Below are positions 22,721 to 30,600 of a DNA stretch of 39,231 bases, one piece after another (position 1 is the stretch's first letter; the number at the start of each line of letters is the position of its first letter). The position numbers were made by a program, and so were the translations under genes. The notes below the pieces were generated by a model. That model was given only the letters and a program-made list of their open reading frames with translations, ran no database searches and was not told the origin of the DNA. Source of the stretch: Lachnospiraceae bacterium (GTDB taxonomy: Bacteria; Bacillota; Clostridia; Lachnospirales; Lachnospiraceae); contig JAGAMG010000016.1 of the NCBI GenBank assembly GCA_017624835.1, positions 1 through 39,231 of the forward strand, read 5' to 3'.

Positions 22721-23563
22721 TTAATTTTCGTTTACTAACTTCCCAAACTTCTTTACGGACTCTGTTACCAGCTTTTTAAAGCAGGGTGCAGCCATATCCG
22801 CAGCTTCCTGTACCTCTTCATGGGTTAAAGGATTTTCCGTCATTCCTGCCGCCAGATTACTGATACAGGAAATACCACAAATCTTCATTCCACAATGATT
22901 TGCTGCAATTGCCTCCACTACGGTACTCATTCCCACTGCATCGCTTCCCAATACTCTCATCATTTTAATATCTGACGGGGATTCAAAGGAAGGACCTGTA
23001 AGCTGGGTATAAACGCCCTCCTGCAGATAAATATTATTTTCCTTTGCAGTTTCTCTGATAATCTGCTGTAACTCCTTATCATAAACAGTACTCATATCGG
23101 GGAATCTGGTTCCCAGTTCATCAATATTGGGACCAATTAAAGGATTGGGAGCAAACACCGCAATATGGTCGCGAATCAACATTAAATCCCCTGCATGGAA
23201 GCTGGTATTCACACCACCTGCCGCATTGGTAAGAAACAGTATCTTCGCTCCCATAAGCTTCATCAGTCTGGTAGGAAGTACTACATCCGTAATGGGATAT
23301 CCCTCATAATAATGCACTCTTCCCTTCATACATACCACGGGAATCTCATTAATATATCCAAAGATAAATTTGCCCGCATGACCGGGAACAGTGGATACCG
23401 GAAAGCCTTCTATTTCTGAATAGGAAATTTCTGTTTCCACTTTTATCTGTTCTGCATAATCTCCCAGACCGGAGCCCAATACAATTGCCACCTTGGGCAC
23501 AAAATCTGTTTTTTCCCTTACACATTTATAACAGTTCATCAATTTCTCATAAACAGCATTCAT
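22721..23563 (-). CDS. Purine-nucleoside phosphorylase (trimeric type)
   Basis: A 280-aa PNP of the trimeric (PunA/DeoD-unrelated) type. It splits inosine or guanosine with phosphate to the base and ribose-1-phosphate. Signatures are VLGSGLGDYAEQI, TVPGHAGKF, LTNAAGGVN, TGPSFESPSD and GMSTVVEAIAANH. The ATG at 23563 has GGAGG with 8 bases spacing; the in-frame ATG at 23590 has none. It lies 33 bases after the GtrII-type gene and upstream of cdd. Confidence 0.95.
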   Translation of the reverse strand: MNAVYEKLMNCYKCVREKTDFVPKVAIVLGSGLGDYAEQIKVETEISYSEIEGFPVSTVPGHAGKFIFGYINEIPVVCMKGRVHYYEGYPITDVVLPTRLMKLMGAKILFLTNAAGGVNTSFHAGDLMLIRDHIAVFAPNPLIGPNIDELGTRFPDMSTVYDKELQQIIRETAKENNIYLQEGVYTQLTGPSFESPSDIKMMRVLGSDAVGMSTVVEAIAANHCGMKICGISCISNLAAGMTENPLTHEEVQEAADMAAPCFKKLVTESVKKFGKLVNEN

Positions 23564-23596
23564 CCTTACATCCTCCTTATTTTTATACATTTAATT

Positions 23597-25189
23597 TCAG
23601 TCACTTAGTTTTACTATAATAATACCTTCCTGATCCTTCACACAATCATCCATGGGCCAAGAGGACATATAATAGCTATAATCTATGGCATGGTCAAATC
23701 TATCCTGAGGTGCAATCTCATAATCCACCCCTAACACATGAAACAGACCTAATACCCTTTTGGTACTCCAATAATACATAGGTTCTGCATGGGCATCATG
23801 GTCAAACAAAGAGGTACCAATTGTCTCACCTTCTACACAGGACTGATTCCCCACAAAGGGCTTGCTGCCTACCACTACCAATGCCACCTCATCCATTCCT
23901 TCGGATATTCGTTCCTTTTCTATCCTGACAATCAAATCCCTTGCCAAAGCAATATCCTGCTCATAACGCATGCTGTCCGTATAATAGAGCGAAAAGGTTG
24001 TTTGAATCTGTTGCCAAAGTCCAATGATGCAGCCCACAAACAATACGCAATAAAGAGCGCTCATTCCTATCTGAAGCTTCCTGCCCTCCTGAAATATTCC
24101 CAGAAAACCAATTACCAAATATGCCAAAAAACCTGTTGCCATAGGCAACACCAACTGGGAGCGATATGCCGGTGTTCCACCGATTACAATGGTCATCAAA
24201 TAGGGCGTACTCAAGAAAGAAAACAGATAAAAGAATAACACTACTGCTACGCCTTTTTTTATTGCCCTTTTTTTCACTACAAACAATAGTAACACTACTG
24301 CCAAAACAGATAATATTCCGAAACCACAATTATAATAAATTCCCTCATAGCCTGTCATGGACTTCAAAACATGTCCCAATATTGCCCGGAAATTATTAAT
24401 TCCATTATCCTTCCCCCACAAAATCTGATTATCCAGATAATCGGAGGATTGGAAAAAGCATCCCGTTACCAAGGAATTCAGACCAAAGGCAACCAAAAAA
24501 ACACTTGCATAAGGCACAATAGGAAACAAAAGCCTGTCCATTTCAAAATTTTGTTCTTCACAGGCATTGCTTACGCTTTGCAGTAAAATCAAACTTACCG
24601 TACCGCAAATATAAACCACCACAAATATCTGATACACGGAAAAAGTAAGCAGTAACAACAAAATACTCACAAGGGGCATCCATACATGCTTCCCAAGTCT
24701 TCTAATTGTTCCATCCGCTTTGCATTGCCATTCGTAAACCAAATACAATGCCAGTGCAGTAAGGAATATACTGATACAGATTTCTGCACTTTGCAGGGTA
24801 AAATAAAATTGCTCCGTCATAATGGGATGGGATATCCAAAGTGCTCCACAAAAAGTCCAACTAATCACACTAATTTTTTGCTGTTTGCCCCAATTACCTA
24901 CTTTATCCCAAAGCATCAGAAAAACAGACACTGCAAGGGCAAAACAAAGCAATGTCAATAAACCTGCAAAATAGGGATTAAAGGTCAAGTTCCCCATCAA
25001 CCCCTTTAAAAGAACCAAGCCCTGTCTGCCCGTATCCAGCCAGCCACTGTAAAATTCCTCCCGATACTGAATCAAGTCCTCCGTATCAATTCCTACAATA
25101 TTACTGTTTAATTTTGCTCCATGGATTAAAAACACAAATAACCCCATTAATATAATGTGGCTACGATATTTCTCCATATATTCCTTCAT
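23597..25189 (-). CDS. GtrII-type glucosyltransferase-domain membrane protein
   Basis: About 530 aa with 11-13 predicted membrane helices and a soluble C-terminal part of about 100 residues. The start region LNSNIVGIDTEDLIQYREEF followed by GWLDTGRQGLVLL matches the GtrII (PF14264) family pattern (GxDxED ... GRxG). GtrII members transfer glucose from a lipid carrier to surface polysaccharide. I chose the ATG at 25189; the GTG/ATG codons up to 25219 lie at or before the predicted transcription start, and 25177 is another option. It is first in the run leading to pnp-cdd-deaminase-permease, though a functional link to those genes is not evident. Confidence 0.75.
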   Translation of the reverse strand: MKEYMEKYRSHIILMGLFVFLIHGAKLNSNIVGIDTEDLIQYREEFYSGWLDTGRQGLVLLKGLMGNLTFNPYFAGLLTLLCFALAVSVFLMLWDKVGNWGKQQKISVISWTFCGALWISHPIMTEQFYFTLQSAEICISIFLTALALYLVYEWQCKADGTIRRLGKHVWMPLVSILLLLLTFSVYQIFVVVYICGTVSLILLQSVSNACEEQNFEMDRLLFPIVPYASVFLVAFGLNSLVTGCFFQSSDYLDNQILWGKDNGINNFRAILGHVLKSMTGYEGIYYNCGFGILSVLAVVLLLFVVKKRAIKKGVAVVLFFYLFSFLSTPYLMTIVIGGTPAYRSQLVLPMATGFLAYLVIGFLGIFQEGRKLQIGMSALYCVLFVGCIIGLWQQIQTTFSLYYTDSMRYEQDIALARDLIVRIEKERISEGMDEVALVVVGSKPFVGNQSCVEGETIGTSLFDHDAHAEPMYYWSTKRVLGLFHVLGVDYEIAPQDRFDHAIDYSYYMSSWPMDDCVKDQEGIIIVKLSD

Positions 25190-25221
25190 ATATTTAAAAT
25201 CCTCTATTTTCATCACCAAAT

Positions 25222-25250
25222 AGTATATGCAAATTTGTCAAAAAGAACAA
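25222..25250 (-). promoter_or_regulatory. Probable promoter of the GtrII-pnp-cdd run
   Basis: TTGTTC (25245-25250), 17 bases, TATACT (25222-25227) on the minus strand. Predicted start is near 25215, so the ATGs upstream of that cannot be used. Confidence 0.6.
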
Positions 25251-25272
25251 ATTCATTATACAAAATTTTTAT

Positions 25273-26037
25273 CTAAAATGCAATCGTTCTGCTTAAAACC
25301 CCCTGTACCAAATACCTTTTATCTGCTTCTTCTGCAACACAGGTCGATAATGTAAGAATATTACAATATTCATTTACTTCTATCTCTGCATTAAAATTCC
25401 CTTCCATACTGTAAATTTCTTCCAAATATTTTTGATACACACTTTTATCCTCAAAATCATGATTCAACAAAATATGACAATCTTTATATTCATAAGCCGC
25501 AAATATATCATAGACCAAAATACCTTCCGATACATAAACATAAATGTATGGATGATTCTCGAAAAAATCTGCGTTTTCATACTGATGCAAACCTGCAAAC
25601 ATAGTACCATCCTTCATATTATGTCCATATAATATTGTAACCGGATCTGAAAAATCCTTTGCATTATAATTTTCAGAATAGATACATCCCGGATAACCTT
25701 TTGAACCATCCAAATTATAATTCAAATAATAACTATTATCCGTAGCATGTTGAAGCACAGGATAATCAATTTTTGTATCAGGAATTGTAATCCATGCATA
25801 AATATCTGCATTATTTTCTTTCTGCATTTTTTTCAAATCAACTTCTTTGTGCAATATCCATTCTTCCGATTCTACATGTTCTTGCTGTTCTCCCTCCACT
25901 GCACTCAAAGCTTCACTGCTTTCTACTATAGGAATAGGCCGGATTGTCTGCACGCTCCATTCCTCTTCCTTTTTCCTGCACCCACAGAGCATTGTCCCTA
26001 TAAACATAATTAAGAAAAAAGCTGATTTCTTTTTCAT
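25273..26037 (-). CDS. Class B sortase with lipoprotein-type signal
   Basis: A 254-aa sortase B-family transpeptidase. The catalytic triad is visible: His139 (ILYGHNMKDG), Cys233 (ILTLSTCVAEE) and Arg241 (DKRYLVQGVL). The N-terminus is a hydrophobic signal ending in MLCGC, a good lipobox (Leu-Cys-Gly-Cys20), so it may be a membrane lipoprotein instead of the usual single-span protein. The ATG has AAAGG with 6 bases spacing. No substrate with an LPxTG or NPxTN-like signal is seen in this window, including the two large lyases. It sits between spoIVA and the GtrII gene. Confidence 0.9.
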   Translation of the reverse strand: MKKKSAFFLIMFIGTMLCGCRKKEEEWSVQTIRPIPIVESSEALSAVEGEQQEHVESEEWILHKEVDLKKMQKENNADIYAWITIPDTKIDYPVLQHATDNSYYLNYNLDGSKGYPGCIYSENYNAKDFSDPVTILYGHNMKDGTMFAGLHQYENADFFENHPYIYVYVSEGILVYDIFAAYEYKDCHILLNHDFEDKSVYQKYLEEIYSMEGNFNAEIEVNEYCNILTLSTCVAEEADKRYLVQGVLSRTIAF

Positions 26038-26066
26038 AGTTTACCTTTCATATTATCGCAACCGCA

Positions 26067-26099
26067 AACGGGCAGAAGGATTCTCCCCCTGCCCATTTA
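26067..26099 (-). terminator. Hairpin after spoIVA
   Basis: AAACGGGCAG (26067-26076) and CTGCCCATTT (26090-26099) form a 10-bp stem (one G-U pair) with a 13-base loop, 12 bases after the spoIVA stop. T content downstream is low, so termination may be weak. Confidence 0.5.
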
Positions 26100-26110
26100 G
26101 TATACCATTT

Positions 26111-27598
26111 TTATATAATGATGCAAACCATTCCGCCATTACTGTCATTTACAATTTTCTGCATGGTATCCTGTAGCTTTATCTGACTTTCCTCACCAAT
26201 CGCCGCAACCTTAGTAGTAATGCCATCATTCACAAGCTGTTCCACAGTTTTTCCAAAAATATTTGTCTCCCAAATTCCCTGCTCCACATCTGCTTTATTA
26301 ATAAAACGAATCAAATCCTCCGCCTGCTCCTGGGTTCCTACAATAGGTGCAATCTCCGTTTCAATATTTGCCTTAATCATATGAATGGATGGACTGAGTG
26401 CCTTAATTTTTACTCCAAATTTATTACCATGCCTGATTATTTCCGGTTTATCCAATCGTATTTCTTCTTTATCCGGGGTAACCACTCCATACCCCTTCAT
26501 ACGAACCGCACCAACTGCATTCAGTACCTTTGAATACTCCTTTTTCATAACAGCAAATTCTCGAAGTTTACTAATCAACTGATATTCATCCGTAATACTT
26601 TCTCCTACCATTTCTGTAAGCATCTCATAATAATAAGCTTCCTCCACATCCAGCATAACCTTTATCAATCCATCGGACAACCGGATGTGGTCTGTTTTAC
26701 AGCGCTTTATAAAGTCACCTTGAAGCTGTATGGGTTTTTCCAGCACATCACGAATGGTATTGTATTCCTTCATCAACGCCTTCACATTTTCTATTAATTC
26801 CAGCTTTATCCTATTGTCAGAGGGCAACATTTCCACCCATTTTGGCATATAGAATTCCATGGCCGCCAAGGGAAATTCATATAAAATATTTTCCAGAATT
26901 TTTAGGATATCCTCCTTCTTAAGCTGCTCACAGTTTACAGCCATTGCGCCCACATCATATTTGGTCACAATATCATTCACAATCGCCTTTACTTCCTCCG
27001 AATAAGGCTTCTGACTGTTTACAAGCACCAAAAACGGTTTATGCAAACGTTTTAATGCCAATATGGTTTTTTCCTCAGCTTCCAAATAACTATTCCTTGG
27101 AAGCTCTCCGATACTGCCATCCGTAGTAATAACTACTCCAATGGTGGAATGATCATTCATTACCTTATCCGTTCCAATTTCTGCCGCCTGAGTAAAAGGA
27201 ATTTCTTCCTCAAACCATGGAGTCTTTACCATACGTTCTTGATTTTCTTCCAGATGTCCCACTGCGCCATCCACCATATATCCCACGCAATCAATCATCC
27301 TGACAGAGACCTCCATATCCTCATTCAAGGATATTTTTGCTGCCTCTTTGGGAATAAATTTAGGCTCCGTAGTGGTAATAGTCTTTCCACCGGCACTTTG
27401 AGGCAGTTCATCCTGAGCTCGCATTTTCGCATGCTCATCCTCCATATTGGGTAGCACCATTTCATTCATAAAGCGTTTGATAAAAGTAGATTTTCCTGTT
27501 CTGACAGGTCCTAATACCCCTATGTAAATTTCTCCCTTACATCTTTCTTTTATATCACGATAAAGCTCATATGTATTTACTGCTTTTCGATTTTCCAT
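26111..27598 (-). CDS. spoIVA: SpoIVA, stage IV sporulation protein A (coat basement ATPase)
   Basis: A 495-aa SpoIVA, the mother-cell ATPase that polymerises on the forespore surface to anchor the coat. The Walker A motif is GVLGPVRTGKST (residues about 27-38). DCVGYMVDGAVGHLEE and the C-terminus NDSNGGMVCIII are typical. The ATG at 27598 has GGAGG with 7-8 bases spacing; an upstream in-frame ATG (27652) has no site. The Shine-Dalgarno is inside a 15-bp hairpin (27601-27645), and a SigE-like promoter overlaps the hairpin's 5' arm. Length is normal for the family. Confidence 0.97.
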   Translation of the reverse strand: MENRKAVNTYELYRDIKERCKGEIYIGVLGPVRTGKSTFIKRFMNEMVLPNMEDEHAKMRAQDELPQSAGGKTITTTEPKFIPKEAAKISLNEDMEVSVRMIDCVGYMVDGAVGHLEENQERMVKTPWFEEEIPFTQAAEIGTDKVMNDHSTIGVVITTDGSIGELPRNSYLEAEEKTILALKRLHKPFLVLVNSQKPYSEEVKAIVNDIVTKYDVGAMAVNCEQLKKEDILKILENILYEFPLAAMEFYMPKWVEMLPSDNRIKLELIENVKALMKEYNTIRDVLEKPIQLQGDFIKRCKTDHIRLSDGLIKVMLDVEEAYYYEMLTEMVGESITDEYQLISKLREFAVMKKEYSKVLNAVGAVRMKGYGVVTPDKEEIRLDKPEIIRHGNKFGVKIKALSPSIHMIKANIETEIAPIVGTQEQAEDLIRFINKADVEQGIWETNIFGKTVEQLVNDGITTKVAAIGEESQIKLQDTMQKIVNDSNGGMVCIII

Positions 27599-27600
27599 AC

Positions 27601-27645
27601 AAAAACCTCCTACATTACTGTTAAAAGTATATGCAGGAGGCTTTT
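27601..27645 (-). terminator. 15-bp hairpin: lyase terminator and spoIVA ribosome-binding-site cover
   Basis: Arms 27601-27615 and 27631-27645 pair over 15 bases (two G-U pairs in the minus strand RNA) with a 15-base loop, beginning 27 bases after the stop of the lyase gene and ending in TTTTTGT. The 3' arm contains the AGGAGG of spoIVA. RNA coming from the lyase gene would either stop here or have the spoIVA site paired. Confidence 0.75.
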
Positions 27646-27654
27646 GATTCATGC
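27626..27654 (-). promoter_or_regulatory. SigE-like promoter of spoIVA
   Basis: GCATGAAT (27647-27654), 13 bases, CATATACT (27626-27633) on the minus strand, close to the SigE pattern. Start predicted near 27619, downstream of the hairpin's 5' arm. spoIVA is SigE-dependent in Bacillus subtilis. Confidence 0.5.
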
Positions 27655-27672
27655 TTTCATTAAAACGCTTAT

Positions 27673-30600
27673 TTAAAACTCTTCTTTATTCTTACGATAC
27701 CACAGGATACCGAAAGCACCTCCGGCAACCGCTAAAATTGCAAATACAACCAAAGCAATCCATCCATTACCGTTTTGAACTGTTTCCTGTGCAGCAACAG
27801 CCGCTGCCATAGTTACATTGCCATTAGTATCCACACCCTTCGCATTTTCTTCGCCGTTCTCAGCATCAGTATTTGGCCAAAGAATGCTGTGAATCAAGGA
27901 GCCCTCTTCAAAGAAAGTCTTAGGGCTTCGTATCTTCTTCCATAATCCATCGGAAGACTTCTCATCAGCAGAATCGGAAGCATTATCGTCCTTAGAATCC
28001 GTACTATCCTCATCCTTATTATCATTCTTATTGTCATCCTTAGAATCGGAATCCGTATTATTATCATCCTTGGAATCATTACCCGGTGTAGGCGTAGGTG
28101 TATTCTCTGCATTATCAACAGCTTTTTCCCCTACAAACATAAAGGTACTGAAATGATTTACAGTAAAGGTAATCTTATCACCATTCAATGTATATTTCAC
28201 TTCTTCAAAGCTTCCATCCTCTGCAAAATGAAGAAGCTTTAAATTCTCATTTAACTTCATGTTCTTAGGTACAGACATTGTAATGGTTACAGGAACCTTT
28301 AAGGAAAGAGACTTATTCTCTCCATTCACCAGCTTGATATCCATGGAAACCTTCATTTCCTGAGGATACTTTGCATTATCAACAGATACTGCTTTATCCG
28401 TCTTGCCAATTACTAATTTCACAACTCCCTTGTCCACATTCAGGGCAGCATACTTAATTTCTGCCACCTCTGATGCCAACAAATCTTTTGCTTCATTTTC
28501 CACTACAACAGAAACATCAATGCCTTTTTCTTTGATATATTCAGCTTCCAGCTTTGTTAACATTTCTGCTACTGCGGCATCTTTTTCTACAAGCTCCAAT
28601 AATTCTCTCTCATCAGTATAGCCAAGAATTACTTCCAATGCTTCTTCTGCAGAAGTTGCATTGGTAACTGCATTTTCGATTACATCCTCAGTCTTTGCAT
28701 CCGTACTATCCGGTAATACACTGCTTCCCGGATAAACCTCAAAGCCCTCATGATCCATCAGCTTCAAATCGAGGATTTCCACAGTGGCACCGATAACACC
28801 AATACCATAACGGATTGTATTTCCTTCTGCCAAAGTACATTCATTAATCTTAAAATTCTTACTGGAGGGTGAACAGGAACCATCTGCTGCTTCCCATTCT
28901 ACTAAAAATCCACTACTTCCATTGCTGGTAAAGTTGATAGTATACTCTACATTCTCACTCCAGCCCAGCTTAGGAGAACCATTTCCGGCACTTCCGGATG
29001 CCTTGGTCCAATAACCGGCAAGCTCTTCTGCAGTCGCTTTACCATCATCATGACGGAATCCCAAAGTGGAAAATGCATTTCCGGGAATATCAAAGATACC
29101 AACAAATACACCGGTTTCCTTAGGGCTCTTGGTGTCCAATTTTTCTTTAATTGTCATTTTCATGGACATGGTATAGGCTTTATCCGTTTCCGGGAAAAGG
29201 ATATACCCCATTCCGGTTGTTGCTGTAGAAGTATTCTTTGCAATTTTTCCATCCAAGCCTGTATGAGTTAAAGTAATTACACCATCCTTTTCCTCAACAG
29301 TCATGTTATTCTCAATATCAACCTCTTCAAACTTAACCTTTACAACCTTTCTCTTAACAGCGGATGCCTTTACTACAATGTTTCCTGTAACATTCTCAAG
29401 AGAAATGGTTCCATTCTCTGCATCATAGGTATGTGGAATAGCTACACCATCCTTTGTAACCTCCACGGTTTCAGGAAGTAAATAACCGGTTCCTGCAATC
29501 AGCTTAATTACCACATCTTCTCCGGCTGCAATTCTCTCTACACCATTTACATCCAGCTTGTCCACATCATAACTGATATTTGCAAAATCAGTATTAATCT
29601 GAATATTGGAAAACTTTGCAGTTGCATAGTTTTCAATATCATTTGCTGCCTTTCCGGCATCTACCGCGAAACCGATATAGAGTTCATCCGGCATATCCAT
29701 GGTAATCTCACCAATGGTCTGCCAAGCCACGCCATCCTGGGATACATAACCGATAAAGGTATCTCCATCCCTTGCCAGCTTCAGCCAAATTCCATAATAG
29801 GTATCCAAGTCCTTGAAGTCGAGACCATATACAAAAGGAATTCCTGCTTTTTCAGCCGCACTAGGGCTGTCAATGGTTTCACTGATGGAAGGCATTGCAG
29901 CACCGGTAGTTTCTCTGTTTACCATAAAAGCAGTCCAAATGGTAGAATCCTCCACAATCTTGGACATGGAGAAGCCCACACCTACGGATGCTGCATTTGC
30001 ATCCAGACTTTCTCTAAACATCAGACCATTATAGGTATGATTGTCCACTACGATATAGGAATCCAATCTTGTTACCAATTCCATATCACCGGTAAATTTC
30101 TTATAAACATAAGCATAATTATCCTTGGTTGCATCTGCATAAGCAGTTCCGAATACGGAGCCTTCACATCTGCCAACCTTACCGGCACCCTTTACCGTCA
30201 TTACACCATCAATATAAGAAGCCGTACTCTTGATTGCCGGATTACCGATATCGGTAACACTCCACTCTTCTCCGGTACCTGCGGTAGCATTTACATGTAA
30301 CTTTGCAGTATTACTCTGTGTTGCATTTTCCTGATTATCATAGGCTCTTACAGAAATATCATAGGTTCCATCCTTAAGACCACTATAGGTATAGCTATAA
30401 GGAGCGCTGGTTGCCTCACCAACCTTTTTTCCGCCATTATAGAACTCCACTCTGTCAATGCTGCCACCATTCTTTGCGGTAGCAGAAGCTGTAACCGTTA
30501 CAGCAGTACCTTCATTTACAATTGTGTTATTTGCCAAATCAATAGATACATTAGGATTTTTTGCGGCATAATCAGCCTTCACAACATCCTGTACCAACTC

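Noticed and set aside
20914-23596. Purine riboswitch controlling the salvage genes
   Set aside because: The gaps before pnp, cdd, the deaminase and the permease are 50 bases or less, too short for a purine aptamer plus expression platform.
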